Positions 1-9,034 of a stretch of 64,000 nt of DNA are shown in pieces. The notes beneath the pieces are model-generated. The model searched no databases, was not told where the DNA came from, and saw nothing but the letters and a program-made list of their open reading frames with translations. The DNA is taken from NCBI RefSeq assembly GCF_003583765.1, contig NZ_QXQA01000003.1, positions 299,496 to 363,495 on the forward strand, in the 5' to 3' direction. Positions within the stretch are counted from its first letter, which is position 1. The number at the start of each line of letters is the position of its first letter. Both the position numbers and the translations under genes were made by a program. This DNA comes from Paenibacillus nanensis. Its GTDB lineage: Bacteria > Bacillota > Bacilli > Paenibacillales > Paenibacillaceae.

Positions 1-2
1 AC

Positions 3-143
3 CGTCTCGGCGGCAAGTCCCCTTGCCAATTTTGCGATTATAAGGCGCTTTGCCAATTCGATCTGCAATTCGAAGGCAATGCGTATCGAAAGCTGAACAA
101 ATCGTCCAAAGAAGAAGTATGGCGTCAGCTGGAGGGAGAGTGA
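3..143 (+). CDS. addB: AddB, C-terminal end (partial)
   Basis: Last 46 codons of a gene cut by the window start. The peptide contains PCQFCDYKALCQF, with three cysteines spaced C-x2-C-x5-C. That matches the C-terminal iron-sulfur cluster cysteines of AddB, the nuclease partner of AddA in the AddAB double-strand-break resection enzyme. The gene stops 4 bases before addA, and the addA ribosome-binding site (GGAGGGAGAG) lies in its last codons, so the two are translationally coupled. The usual addB-addA order supports the call. Confidence 0.85.
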   Translation, partial: RLGGKSPCQFCDYKALCQFDLQFEGNAYRKLNKSSKEEVWRQLEGE

Positions 144-147
144 AGGC

Positions 148-3100
148 ATGCTAACACATCGTACGCCAAAGCCGGAAGGAAGCACCTGGACGGATGACCA
201 ATGGGAAGCAATCGTAACGGGCGGGCAGAACGTACTCGTCGCCGCCGCTGCCGGATCAGGCAAAACGGCGGTGCTGGTTGAACGCATTATTCGAAAAATT
301 TCATCCCATACCGATGTGGACCGGCTTCTGGTCGCGACCTTTACGAAAGCGGCTGCCGCCGAGATGAAGGACCGGATTCGGCTCGCGCTGGAGAAGGAGC
401 TGGAGCGGAAGCCGGATTCGGAGCATTTGCGGAGGCAGCTTGCTTTGATGGGCCGCGCGTCTATTACGACACTGCATTCCTTCTGTCTGGATGTTATACG
501 AAAATATTATCCGCTTATCGGGCTCGATCCCGGCTTCCGTATCGCGAACGAAACGGAGAGCGAGCTTATGCGGCTGGATGTGCTGGATGAGCTGTTCGAG
601 CAGAAGTACGGGGACGAGTCCGGCGACGGCGGGGCTTTCTTCATGCTGGCGGACCGTTACGGGGGAGAGCGGGGAGACGAACCGCTCTATCAATTGGTGC
701 AAGGCTTATACGATTTCGCGCAAAGCCATCCTTGGCCGGAGCATTGGCTGAGAGAAACGGCGAGCGCATACGAGGTCGAGTCGATTGAGGAGCTGGAGCA
801 GAGCGAGTGGGTCGCGACGCTGCGCGCAGACATCCTCCTGGCGCTTGAGGGCGCCGTATCCCAGCTCCAAGCGGCGCTGGAGCTGACGCGGCAGCCTGCC
901 GGACCGGCGCCGTATGCCGATGCGCTGGAAGAGGATTTGCGCCTCGTGCTAGGTCTACTAGAGACAGTAAAAACGACGAGCTGGCGTCATTGGGGAGAGC
1001 CGTTCCGGTCGGCGGAATTCGGCAAGCTGAAGGCTATGCGGGGAGACGATTACGACAAGGAGCTGCAGGCCCAGGCGAAGGAGCTTCGCGAAAACGCAAA
1101 AAAACTGGTGAGCGGACTTGCCGACGAGCTGTTCGGAAGAGAGGCGGATCAGTTTCTGGAGGAGCTTCGCGAGCTGGCACCTCTCATGCGGGCGCTTTCC
1201 GAGCTTGTCATCTCCTTCGGCGAGCGCTACGAGGAAGCAAAGAGAGCCAAAGGCTTGCTTGATTTCGGCGATTTGGAGCATTATTGCCTACGCATCCTGC
1301 GGGACGCATCATCCACGCCTGACCGGCTCGTTCCGTCGGTGGCGGCTCTCGATTACCAGCAGCTGTTCGATGAAATATTGCTGGACGAATATCAGGATAC
1401 CAATATGGTGCAGGAAGCGATCGTCTCCTTAATTGAGCGGTCCGGAACCGGCAACCGGTTTATGGTAGGCGATGTCAAGCAGAGCATCTACCGGTTCCGG
1501 CTTGCGGAGCCGAATTTGTTCCTCGCGAAATATAAAGCGTATCGGACCGCTGATGAGCGGGCCGGCGGTGAGCCGACTTCCAGCGCGGGACAACGTATCG
1601 ATCTGGCCCGCAATTTCCGCAGCCGCCGCGAGGTGGTGGACGGCGTAAACGGCGTGTTCCGAGCCATTATGCGCGAGAATGTTGCAGAGATGGATTACGA
1701 TACCCGCGCGGAGCTTGTCTGCGGCGCGGCCTATCCCGAGCCGCTGCGGGCCGGCAGCTGCAACGTGCAGTTCGCGGTGCTGGACCGCGGCACGGGAGGG
1801 GAAGAGGAGGAGCTGGAAGCTTCCTCTGACGCTGAGGACGGAAGCGAAGAAGAAAACCGCTCCGCTGCTGCGGCGGGGCTTGCCGAGCTGAAGGTTGCGC
1901 AGCTTGAAGCGCGCTGGATTGCGGCTCAGATTCGGGAGCTGGCGGACAGCGGCTACCAGGTGTACGACGGCAGAAAGAAGGCATACCGGCCGTTCCAATG
2001 GAGGGATGCGGTTATCCTGCTGCGCGCGACGCAGCAATGGTCCCCGATTCTAATCGAAGAGCTTCAGCAGCAAGGCATATCGGCCTACGCGGAGCTGAGC
2101 ACAGGATATTTCGAAGCGACGGAAGTGGAGACCATGCTCTCCCTGCTGCGCGTCATCGATAATCCGAATCAGGATATTCCGCTTGCGGCAACGCTTAGAT
2201 CTCCTTTGTTTGGGATGACCGCGGAGGAGCTGGCCCGAATCCGTATTTTATCGCCCAAAGCTCCCTATTATGACGCGGTCCTGCATGCGGCGGGAGCCGA
2301 CGGCTTCTCAGCGGAGGCCCGGCTTAAGCTCGCGGCCTTCCTGAACCGGCTGGATCGTTGGCGCGCGGAAGCGAGGCAAGGCTCTCTCGCGGAATTGCTG
2401 TGGAGCATTTATCGGGAGACCGGCTATTACGATTTCGTCGGCGGACTTCCGGGAGGCGCGCAGCGCCAAGCGAACTTACGCGCGCTGCACGACCGGGCGA
2501 GGCAGTATGAAGCGACATCCTTCCGCGGGCTTTTCCGGTTTTTGCGCTTCATCGAACGAATGAGAGAAAGCGGCGGGGATTTGGGTACGGCAGGCGCGCT
2601 AGGCGAAGGGGAGGACGTTGTGCGCATCATGTCCATCCACAAGAGCAAGGGCTTGGAATTTCCCGTTGTGTTCATCGCTGGACTGGGTAAGCTGTTCAAC
2701 CAACAGGACATGAGAAGCTCCTTTTTAAAACATAAAGCGCTCGGCTTTGGGCCGCGCTATGTCGACCCGGAGCTTCGCATCAGCTACCCGACATTGCCGT
2801 TCCTAGCGATCCGGCGAAAGCTGAGGATGGAGACGCTGGCGGAGGAAATGCGCATCCTGTACGTGGCGCTGACAAGGCCAAAGGAGAAAATGTTCCTGGT
2901 CGGAACGGTCGCGGATGCCGCAAAGGCAATGACCCGCTGGGCGCAAGCGCTGAATGCGAGCGGCGAGCTGTCGGATTATCGGATAGCATCAGCCCGGTCT
3001 TTCATCGACTGGCTTGGCCCGCTCGCTGTCAATCAGCTTGCGCTGGCGGGTACGGCCGGCGCGGAGGACGCGGCAGAAGTTGCCAACCGCACAGACGGCG

Positions 3101-4044
3101 ATCCGCAGGTCTGGGAGGCGCAGGTAATGCCGGTCGCTCTATTCGTCGCCGAGGCCGCAGCTGCATTGGAGGATTCCGCCGATGACTTGCCGGAAAACGC
3201 GATGAACGAAAGGCTGCAGGCTGTCACCACGCTTGCGCTTATTGACGGTATCCCCGAATCGCCGGAAATAAGAAGCCGGCTGGAGTGGCAGTACCCGTAT
3301 CGAGCCGCAGAGGGCGTCCCCGCCAAAACCTCCGTCACCGAGATGAAACGGCTGCATGCCGAAGCGCCGGAGGATGCGGCAGTTTGGGAAGCCGCGCAGG
3401 AGAGGAACGACGAAGAGGATGACAGCCCTAGCGGCCCGTCCGGAAAGTCCGGCTCCGGAAGCGGCGGAGGAGGAAGCTATACGCTGCGGCTGCGCAGGCC
3501 TTCCTTCATGGAGGAAAAGTCGCTGACAGCCGCAGAGAGAGGCTCCGTTCACCACTTGCTTATGCAGCATGTTCCGTTGACTCCGCCGGTGAACCTAGAA
3601 CGGATAGAGGAGACATTAGCCGGTATGGTGAATCGAAAGCTGCTCACGGCGAAACAGGCCGAAGCGATCGATCCTGCGTCTATTCTTTCGTTCTATGACA
3701 GCGAGATAGGCGCGCGGCTGCTCCGCGCGGATTGGGTCAAGCGAGAGGTTCCGTTCAGCTGCATGTTCCCGGCTAACCGGGTATACGCCAAGGGCGACCG
3801 CGAGCTAGAGGACGAGCCAATCTTGATTCAAGGGGTCATCGACTGCTTGTTCCAAGATAAGCAAGGCGTCGTGCTGCTAGATTACAAGACCGACCGAGTC
3901 TATATGAAGGATTGGGAGAAGGCGGCGGAGCGCCATCGCTTTCAGCTGGAGCTGTATGCGGAGGCGATAGAAGCGACGCTCGCGCGCAAAGTAGACGAGC
4001 TTTATTTATACTTTTTTGACGGCGCGCAGTTCATAAAGCTGTAG
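148..4044 (+). CDS. addA: ATP-dependent helicase/nuclease subunit A (AddA)
   Basis: A 1298-residue UvrD/RecB-type helicase with a C-terminal nuclease. With AddB it resects double-strand breaks for RecA loading. Walker A is AAAGSGKT at residues 33-40, and the DEYQDT helicase motif II lies near 413-418. The RecB-family nuclease signature LLDYKTD is near residue 1245, preceded by the metal-site motif GVIDCLF. The start is preceded by GGAGGGAGAG with 7 bases of spacing, inside the end of addB. Bacillus AddA is about 1230 residues; part of the extra length is a Gly/Ser/Pro-rich linker near residues 1090-1115, between helicase and nuclease parts. No frameshift is visible. Family assignment is very secure. 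Confidence 0.97.
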   Translation: MLTHRTPKPEGSTWTDDQWEAIVTGGQNVLVAAAAGSGKTAVLVERIIRKISSHTDVDRLLVATFTKAAAAEMKDRIRLALEKELERKPDSEHLRRQLALMGRASITTLHSFCLDVIRKYYPLIGLDPGFRIANETESELMRLDVLDELFEQKYGDESGDGGAFFMLADRYGGERGDEPLYQLVQGLYDFAQSHPWPEHWLRETASAYEVESIEELEQSEWVATLRADILLALEGAVSQLQAALELTRQPAGPAPYADALEEDLRLVLGLLETVKTTSWRHWGEPFRSAEFGKLKAMRGDDYDKELQAQAKELRENAKKLVSGLADELFGREADQFLEELRELAPLMRALSELVISFGERYEEAKRAKGLLDFGDLEHYCLRILRDASSTPDRLVPSVAALDYQQLFDEILLDEYQDTNMVQEAIVSLIERSGTGNRFMVGDVKQSIYRFRLAEPNLFLAKYKAYRTADERAGGEPTSSAGQRIDLARNFRSRREVVDGVNGVFRAIMRENVAEMDYDTRAELVCGAAYPEPLRAGSCNVQFAVLDRGTGGEEEELEASSDAEDGSEEENRSAAAAGLAELKVAQLEARWIAAQIRELADSGYQVYDGRKKAYRPFQWRDAVILLRATQQWSPILIEELQQQGISAYAELSTGYFEATEVETMLSLLRVIDNPNQDIPLAATLRSPLFGMTAEELARIRILSPKAPYYDAVLHAAGADGFSAEARLKLAAFLNRLDRWRAEARQGSLAELLWSIYRETGYYDFVGGLPGGAQRQANLRALHDRARQYEATSFRGLFRFLRFIERMRESGGDLGTAGALGEGEDVVRIMSIHKSKGLEFPVVFIAGLGKLFNQQDMRSSFLKHKALGFGPRYVDPELRISYPTLPFLAIRRKLRMETLAEEMRILYVALTRPKEKMFLVGTVADAAKAMTRWAQALNASGELSDYRIASARSFIDWLGPLAVNQLALAGTAGAEDAAEVANRTDGDPQVWEAQVMPVALFVAEAAAALEDSADDLPENAMNERLQAVTTLALIDGIPESPEIRSRLEWQYPYRAAEGVPAKTSVTEMKRLHAEAPEDAAVWEAAQERNDEEDDSPSGPSGKSGSGSGGGGSYTLRLRRPSFMEEKSLTAAERGSVHHLLMQHVPLTPPVNLERIEETLAGMVNRKLLTAKQAEAIDPASILSFYDSEIGARLLRADWVKREVPFSCMFPANRVYAKGDRELEDEPILIQGVIDCLFQDKQGVVLLDYKTDRVYMKDWEKAAERHRFQLELYAEAIEATLARKVDELYLYFFDGAQFIKL

Positions 4045-4101
4045 CTTACGCTTACGAGTATGTTTTGCATAGGCGAAACATTTATGAGGAGGGAACTGGG
4101 A

Positions 4102-4716
4102 TTGGACCAGCACGAACAAAAAAAACGGCCCATTGCTCTGCCGGTTACATTGCTGCTGCTCGTCATGAGTCTGATGGGAAACGTATTGCTGTATACGAAG
4201 CATATTGAGCATACCCGTGGAAATGCCGAGGAGACAGGGCAGGATATTGTTAAAGCTTTTATGTCGAGCCAATTCGATTTGGAATATTGGAGCAAATTCG
4301 CGGAAGACATAAGTGCTCTGGCTGTAGAGGACGGCGACGCCGCGAGAAAGAGAGCCGTGCATTTTGCAGATGCCCTGCTTCACAGCGGGGACAATGGTTT
4401 GTCCGAAATCATTCGGATAGCGCATGACATCGACGACGATCGGTTCGCCGACGCGCCGGAAGCGTATACCTTATACATGAATCAGCTGATCGCGAGACTA
4501 AATGCGATTGGGGAAGGAAGCGGCCCCCTCAATCCGGATGAACACAAAGCCGTCGCGAACATGCTGCAATCCTTTACGGGCTTGACAGAGCCGATCGCTG
4601 CTTTCCCTTATGCCGCGGAAGGCAGCCGAAACGCGCTGATCCGCATAGCCGGCGGACATGATTGGCTTGATCTGGCGGACAAGCTGCAGGAATCGTTCCG
4701 CGCATCATCCTTGTAG
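4102..4716 (+). CDS. Conserved-type membrane-anchored protein, unknown function
   Basis: I do not recognise a named family. From a TTG start at 4102 the protein is 204 residues: a charged N-terminus (DQHEQKKRP), one hydrophobic segment (about residues 12-30, LPVTLLLLVMSLMGNVLLY), then a helical, acidic soluble domain that would lie outside the membrane. In-frame ATGs at 4060 and 4084 exist. The only good Shine-Dalgarno, GAGGAGGGA, overlaps the 4084 ATG and sits 8 bases before the TTG, so TTG is preferred. It follows addA by 57 bases on the same strand and may share its transcript. No catalytic motif was seen. Confidence 0.6.
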   Translation: MDQHEQKKRPIALPVTLLLLVMSLMGNVLLYTKHIEHTRGNAEETGQDIVKAFMSSQFDLEYWSKFAEDISALAVEDGDAARKRAVHFADALLHSGDNGLSEIIRIAHDIDDDRFADAPEAYTLYMNQLIARLNAIGEGSGPLNPDEHKAVANMLQSFTGLTEPIAAFPYAAEGSRNALIRIAGGHDWLDLADKLQESFRASSL

Positions 4717-4768
4717 AGTAGCCGAATGCCTACATCTGCATATGATGAGGCAGGAGGCTGATAACAAA

Positions 4769-5176
4769 ATGAATAACCAAATGAGCAACCAAGTAAGTCA
4801 ACAAATGAGCAATCCAAATCAAATGAGCCATCAAATGATGAGCAATCAAATGAGCAACCAAATGAGCCATCAAATGGGCAACCAAATGGCGACGGCAAGC
4901 GCTCACAAGAAGGATCATTGCCAGAAACACATGCACCGTTACGTCATGGTGCAAACGAGCGACGGCGGCATGCAGGACGGCTTCGTCGAGCATGTAGATG
5001 ACGAGTATGTCTATCTGGCTATTCCGGTATGCCCTGGCGAGGGAGACGATCGAGCGTTTTTCCCGTACGGAGGTTTCGGATACGGCTATCCATTCTTCCC
5101 GCGCAGACGCTTTATCCGCAGAAGATTTCCTCTAGCCGGACTGTTCGCTTTATCCTTGCTGCCGTTTTTTATTTAA
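4769..5176 (+). CDS. Met/Asn/Gln repeat protein with C-terminal hydrophobic tail
   Basis: A 135-residue protein with three parts. Residues 1-40 are a degenerate tandem repeat built on QMSNQMSHQM, composed almost only of M, N, Q, S and H. A short central domain (about 45-95) contains HMHRYVMVQTSDGGMQDGFVEHV and CPGEGDD. The tail is rich in F, G and R and ends in a hydrophobic segment, LAGLFALSLLPFFI. The start has a GGCAGGAGG-like RBS at 4750-4758. The central and tail parts resemble small Paenibacillus/Bacillus spore-associated proteins, but that is impression only. The repeat is also visible in DNA as ATGAGCAACCAA / ATGAGCCATCAA units. Function unknown; reality as a gene is likely because of the RBS and position. 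Confidence 0.6.
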   Translation: MNNQMSNQVSQQMSNPNQMSHQMMSNQMSNQMSHQMGNQMATASAHKKDHCQKHMHRYVMVQTSDGGMQDGFVEHVDDEYVYLAIPVCPGEGDDRAFFPYGGFGYGYPFFPRRRFIRRRFPLAGLFALSLLPFFI

Positions 5177-5193
5177 AGCGCGGAGTCTCGGGA

Positions 5194-5224
5194 GCCGAAA
5201 GATGGGGCATTGCCCCTCTTCGGC
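5194..5224 (+). terminator. Stem-loop after the repeat-protein gene (weak terminator)
   Basis: GCCGAAAGATGGGGC pairs with GCCCCTCTTCGGC across a 3-base loop, with one bulge. It lies 17 bases after the stop at 5176. There is no clear T tract downstream, so it may be an RNA-stabilising hairpin rather than an intrinsic terminator. Confidence 0.4.
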
Positions 5225-5233
5225 GGCTTCGAA

Positions 5234-5263
5234 TTGGACGAGCGCCAATATTTTCGCTAGAAT
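5234..5263 (+). promoter_or_regulatory. Candidate sigma-A promoter for hit
   Basis: TTGGAC, 18 bases, TAGAAT, located about 95 bases upstream of the hit start codon and downstream of the preceding gene's stem-loop. Both hexamers have one or two mismatches to consensus. Confidence 0.45.
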
Positions 5264-5356
5264 AGGAATAATGACGCAGCTTTATTGTCGCCGCAGAGCG
5301 CCATGCACTTACGAAGCCTGTTTGCTTCCGCCAAACATTAAGGAGGACAAGTTCTG

Positions 5357-5704
5357 ATGGATTGCATTTTTTGCAAAATAATCGAAGGCGCCATTCCTTC
5401 GAAAAAAGTGTTTGAGAACGAACGCGTGCTAGCTTTCCAAGACATTCAGCCTGCTGCTCCCGTACATATACTGATCATTCCAAAGAAACATATCCCGACG
5501 ATGAATGATATCGAAGCAGAGGATACGGAGCTGATTGGAGAGCTGTTCGCGGCGGCGCGCCAAATCGCGAAGGAACAAGGGATAGCCGAGGCGGGATACC
5601 GTCTTATCAACAATGTGAACAGCGATGGCGGACAAGTTGTTTATCATTTGCACATCCATTTGCTTGGGGGTCAAAAGCTAGGTCCGCTGTTGGCAACAGT
5701 ATGA
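5357..5704 (+). CDS. hit: HIT family nucleotide-binding protein
   Basis: A 115-residue histidine-triad protein. Members hydrolyse nucleoside phosphoramidates and related adenylated compounds in the cytosol. The active-site triad is HLHIHLL near residues 97-103 (H-x-H-x-H-x-x), and the N-terminus CIFCKIIEGAIPS is the typical HIT start with its Cys pair. The RBS AAGGAGGAC stands 8 bases before the ATG. The rpsU promoter begins just past its stop, so it is probably a single-gene unit. Family call is secure; the physiological substrate is not deducible. Confidence 0.93.
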   Translation: MDCIFCKIIEGAIPSKKVFENERVLAFQDIQPAAPVHILIIPKKHIPTMNDIEAEDTELIGELFAAARQIAKEQGIAEAGYRLINNVNSDGGQVVYHLHIHLLGGQKLGPLLATV

Positions 5705-5706
5705 AG

Positions 5707-5736
5707 TTGACACTGGGTTTTAGTTTACTCTATAAT
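5707..5736 (+). promoter_or_regulatory. Sigma-A promoter for rpsU-yqeY
   Basis: Perfect TTGACA and TATAAT hexamers separated by 18 bases, starting 2 bases after the hit stop codon and about 60 bases upstream of the rpsU start. One of the strongest promoter matches in the window, as expected for a ribosomal protein gene. Confidence 0.85.
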
Positions 5737-5795
5737 GAAGTTTGATAAACCGTGTTAAAGCTCTGGACGGTCTGTTTCGGAGGGAGGGAAAACTG

Positions 5796-5969
5796 GTGTC
5801 TGAAACTAAAGTTCGCAAAAACGAAACGATTGATGCTGCGCTTCGCCGCTTTAAACGCTCCATCGCTAAAGACGGTGTGTTGGCTGAGGTGAAAAAACGC
5901 AAGCATTACGAAAAGCCAAGTGTAAAGCGCAAGAAAAAGTCCGAGGCTGCGCGTAAGAGAAAGTTTTAG
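5796..5969 (+). CDS. rpsU: 30S ribosomal protein bS21
   Basis: A 57-residue very basic protein, [19 protein letters not shown] at its N-terminus and a Lys/Arg-rich tail ([14 protein letters not shown]), the standard bS21 layout and length. It binds the 30S platform near the 3' end of 16S rRNA and helps initiation. Start is GTG at 5796 with RBS GGAGGG 5-6 bases upstream; an upstream in-frame extension is not supported by any RBS. Its stop codon overlaps the Shine-Dalgarno of yqeY, so the two are co-translated. Confidence 0.96.
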   Translation: MSETKVRKNETIDAALRRFKRSIAKDGVLAEVKKRKHYEKPSVKRKKKSEAARKRKF

Positions 5970-5984
5970 GAGGAGCCTTGCATA

Positions 5985-6428
5985 ATGAACCTGAGCGAAC
6001 GATTGACCGACGATATGAAGCAAGCCATGAAGAGTCAGGACAAGTTCAAGCTGACCACAATTCGTATGATGCGTGCGTCCGTTAAGAACATGGAGATTGA
6101 GCTCAAACGTCCCCTGGAAGATAATGAAGTGCTTGATATATTAAGTCGCGAGATCAAAATACGTAAAGATTCCCTCCAAGAATTTAAGAAAGCCGGCCGC
6201 GATGATCTGGTAACAGGTCTTGCAGCAGAAATTGAAATTATTAGTCAATACCTTCCCGAGCAGCTGACTGAAGAAGAGATTCAAGAGATAGTAAGGCAGA
6301 CCATCCATGAACTCGGTGCTTCTTCCAAAGCCGATATGGGGAAAGTGATGAGCGCTCTAATGCCTAAAACAAAAGGGCGCGCAGACGGTAAACTAGTAAA
6401 CCAATTTGTTCAGCAATTTCTGCAATAG
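5985..6428 (+). CDS. yqeY: GatB/YqeY domain-containing protein
   Basis: A 147-residue YqeY-family protein, homologous to the C-terminal tRNA-binding tail domain of GatB of the tRNA-dependent amidotransferase. The N-terminus MNLSERLTDDMKQAMKSQDK and the motif YLPEQLTEEEIQEIV are characteristic. It lies directly after rpsU with AGGAGGA overlapping the rpsU stop, the order seen in B. subtilis, and is followed by a strong terminator. The family's exact role is not settled, so function beyond likely RNA or protein binding is not claimed. Confidence 0.93.
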   Translation: MNLSERLTDDMKQAMKSQDKFKLTTIRMMRASVKNMEIELKRPLEDNEVLDILSREIKIRKDSLQEFKKAGRDDLVTGLAAEIEIISQYLPEQLTEEEIQEIVRQTIHELGASSKADMGKVMSALMPKTKGRADGKLVNQFVQQFLQ

Positions 6429-6445
6429 CATATATCCGGACACGA

Positions 6446-6474
6446 AACACCCCTTGTTTGGGGTGTTTTTTTCT
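6446..6474 (+). terminator. Rho-independent terminator of rpsU-yqeY
   Basis: AACACCCC / GGGGTGTT stem with a 6-base loop followed by a T run. It closes the rpsU-yqeY transcript just before the sigma-W-type promoter of the next operon. Confidence 0.92.
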
Positions 6475-6521
6475 TTGTCTACGTCATATACACGCGAGAG
6501 ATTACCGTTTATACTCTTTGT

Positions 6522-6547
6522 TGAAACATGACGGACATTGGAACGTA
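6522..6547 (+). promoter_or_regulatory. Sigma-W-type (ECF) promoter for nfeD-floA operon
   Basis: TGAAAC, exactly 16 bases, CGTA: the canonical sigma-W promoter pattern. It is positioned about 38 bases before the nfeD start. The orthologous yqeZ-yqfA-yqfB operon of B. subtilis is a known sigma-W target, so sequence and context agree. Confidence 0.75.
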
Positions 6548-6584
6548 TTAATGGGAATACTCATACTAAAAGGGAGGTTGTCGC

Positions 6585-7988
6585 TTGAAGGCTCATTTAT
6601 GGCCGTTCATTCGCGGCCGTGTCATCACGCAATGGCTTGCAGGGTTATTGCTTCTGTTAAGCGTTACAGCCGTCTTCCTGCCGTCAGCGAGCGCAGCGTC
6701 CGCTCCTCCTGCCGCCGAGAAGTCGGCCGGACCAGCCGTCGTTGTCATTCCGGTGAAGGAGACGGTGGAGGAAGCGTTAACCGCTTTTCTGGAACGCGCT
6801 TTCAAGGAAGCGAAGGAGGCAGGAGCCGAGCATATTGTTCTTGTCGTGAATACGCTTGGAGGCAAAGTGGAAAGCGCGATTGAAATCGGAGAACTGATTC
6901 GCGGCAGCGATATCCCGACAACAGCTTTCGTGGAAGGGAAAGCGGTATCCGCCGGAACGTACATCGCGCTGAATGCCGACTATATCGCGATGCAGCCGGG
7001 CAGTACGATCGGCGCGGCAGCGGTTGTGGATGGCAGCGGCACGATTGTCGACAATCCAAAAACGGTTTCTTTCTGGGTTAAGGAAATGACGGAGGCTGCA
7101 AAGCTGAACGGTCGAAACCCGGATATCGCAGCAGCCATGGCGGATGTTTCGGCTACGGTCAGCTTGTCGGAGCAGATCGGACGCGATAAGAAGAAAGGAG
7201 AGATTCTGTCCCTCTCCGCATCGGAAGCTGAGAAGGTCGGGTACTCCGAGCTAACGGCGGACAATGTGCAAGCGGTTGTGGAATGGCTTAATCTCGACAA
7301 TCGTACGATGATCGAGATTGAACCGACAATCGCAGAAAATACGGCCCGGTTTCTTATTCATCCGGTCGTTGCGACCGTGCTTCTCATTCTCGGCATCGCT
7401 GGCGTGGCGATTGAGCTGCTTGTGCCCGGATTTGGAGCGCCGGGCATCATCGGCATCTTGTCGTTCGGCCTTTATTTCTTCGGCTCCTATATTACCGGAC
7501 TCGCGGGCATGGAAGCGGTCGTTCTGTCCGTCATCGGAATTGTGCTGCTTATCATAGAGCTGTTCGTCCCGAGCTTCGGTATTCTCACCCTGCTTGGAAG
7601 CGCGTCGATCATTACAGGTGTTGTTATAGCGGCTCCGGATCTGAAGACGGGCTTCGTATCGATCGGAATAGCGCTTGTTGTCGCAACGGTTATCGTCGTG
7701 TTATTCGCAAGAACGAACAAAGGCAGGGGCATTTGGAATAAGTTCATTCTTCGCGACCGCCTTACGACGGAAGAAGGATATTTATCTGCAGATGTGAGGA
7801 CGACGCTTGTCGGTCAAGCAGGCACAGCATTGACGCCATTAAGACCGGCCGGAACCGCGCTAATCGGCGGGGAACGGATCGACGTCGTAACATCCGGCGA
7901 ATTCGTTGCCGCAGGCTCCGATGTTGTCGTTGTGAAGGCGGAAGGAACTTGGATCGTAGTAAGGGAAAAAGAATCTGAAACGAAATAG
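6585..7988 (+). CDS. NfeD family membrane serine protease (YqeZ-like)
   Basis: A 467-residue long-form NfeD protein. An N-terminal signal peptide (to about residue 37, ending SASAASA) is followed by a ClpP/SppA-like protease domain with [15 protein letters not shown]; Ser122 is the expected nucleophile and a Lys near 166 the likely partner. Several transmembrane helices follow (about 250-375), and a C-terminal OB-fold NfeD domain (LVGQAGTAL to WIVVRE) ends the protein. Such proteins pair with flotillin/stomatin proteins, and floA is next downstream. The start is TTG with AGGGAGGT 7 bases upstream. Expression is probably under the sigma-W-type promoter at 6522-6547, as part of an envelope-stress operon. 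Confidence 0.92.
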   Translation: MKAHLWPFIRGRVITQWLAGLLLLLSVTAVFLPSASAASAPPAAEKSAGPAVVVIPVKETVEEALTAFLERAFKEAKEAGAEHIVLVVNTLGGKVESAIEIGELIRGSDIPTTAFVEGKAVSAGTYIALNADYIAMQPGSTIGAAAVVDGSGTIVDNPKTVSFWVKEMTEAAKLNGRNPDIAAAMADVSATVSLSEQIGRDKKKGEILSLSASEAEKVGYSELTADNVQAVVEWLNLDNRTMIEIEPTIAENTARFLIHPVVATVLLILGIAGVAIELLVPGFGAPGIIGILSFGLYFFGSYITGLAGMEAVVLSVIGIVLLIIELFVPSFGILTLLGSASIITGVVIAAPDLKTGFVSIGIALVVATVIVVLFARTNKGRGIWNKFILRDRLTTEEGYLSADVRTTLVGQAGTALTPLRPAGTALIGGERIDVVTSGEFVAAGSDVVVVKAEGTWIVVREKESETK

Positions 7989-8022
7989 GTCTCTCTTAAT
8001 CGAGAGCAATGGAGGTATGTAC

Positions 8023-9003
8023 ATGGATCCGATTGTATCGTTTGTTATTATCGCAGTGCTCGCTTTAATCGTTATATCCGTCTTTCTGAGCTTTTTTCCG
8101 ATTATGCTATGGATTTCGGCGCTCGCTTCCGGAGTAAGGATCGGCATTATTACGCTGGTTGCGATGAGATTGCGCCGGGTTGTTCCAAGCCGGATTGTCA
8201 ATCCGCTTATTAAAGCGACGAAAGCCGGTCTTGGTCTTACGATTAACCAGCTGGAAAGCCATTTCCTTGCGGGCGGCAATGTTGACCGCGTCGTCAATGC
8301 GCTCATTGCGGCGCAGCGCGCGAACATCCCGCTGCTCTTCGAACGCGCCGCCGCGATTGACCTCGCGGGCCGCGATGTGCTGCAGGCCGTTCAGATGAGC
8401 GTAAACCCTCGTGTCATTGAAACGCCAATCGTTGCGGCGGTAGCCAAGGATGGCATCGAAGTTAAAGTTAAGGCGAGAGTAACGGTTCGTGCCAATATCG
8501 ACCGTCTTGTCGGCGGCGCCGGAGAAGAGACGATCATCGCCCGCGTCGGCGAAGGGATTGTAACGACAGTCGGTTCCTCCAATTCGCATAAGGACGTGCT
8601 TGAGAATCCCGATTTGATCTCCAGAACGGTGCTCGGCAAAGGATTGGATGCCGGGACGGCGTTTGAAATTCTTTCGATCGATATCGCCGATGTCGACGTA
8701 GGCAAAAACATCGGCGCTCACCTGCAGACGGAGCAAGCGGAAGCCGATAAGAAGATCGCTCAAGCGAAGGCGGAGGAACGCCGCGCGATGGCGGTAGCCC
8801 AGGAGCAGGAAAATAAAGCGAAGGTCGTCGAGATGGAGGCGCGCGTGGTGGAGTCGGAGTCGCAGGTGCCACTGGCGATGGCCGAAGCGCTGCGGAGCGG
8901 GAAGATTGGCGTTATGGATTATTTAAATTTGAAAAACATCGAAGCCGATACGAAGATGAGACATTCGATCGGCGATCAAGACGGTCAAGGCGGGAATAAA
9001 TAA
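8023..9003 (+). CDS. floA: Flotillin-like protein FloA
   Basis: A 326-residue flotillin-like scaffold (YqfA/FloA). The N-terminal membrane hairpin ([19 protein letters not shown] and the following hydrophobic stretch) is followed by an SPFH/PHB domain and an Ala/Glu/Lys-rich coiled-coil region ([17 protein letters not shown]). FloA organises membrane microdomains and affects fluidity. ATG at 8017 lies too close to GGAGG (8011-8015), whereas ATG at 8023 has 7 bases of spacing, so the latter is chosen. It follows nfeD within 35 bases in the same operon. Length is close to the usual about 330 residues. Confidence 0.95.
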   Translation: MDPIVSFVIIAVLALIVISVFLSFFPIMLWISALASGVRIGIITLVAMRLRRVVPSRIVNPLIKATKAGLGLTINQLESHFLAGGNVDRVVNALIAAQRANIPLLFERAAAIDLAGRDVLQAVQMSVNPRVIETPIVAAVAKDGIEVKVKARVTVRANIDRLVGGAGEETIIARVGEGIVTTVGSSNSHKDVLENPDLISRTVLGKGLDAGTAFEILSIDIADVDVGKNIGAHLQTEQAEADKKIAQAKAEERRAMAVAQEQENKAKVVEMEARVVESESQVPLAMAEALRSGKIGVMDYLNLKNIEADTKMRHSIGDQDGQGGNK

Positions 9004-9034
9004 CGCCCCTTTCTCCTGAAGCTGGAGGTGAAGC

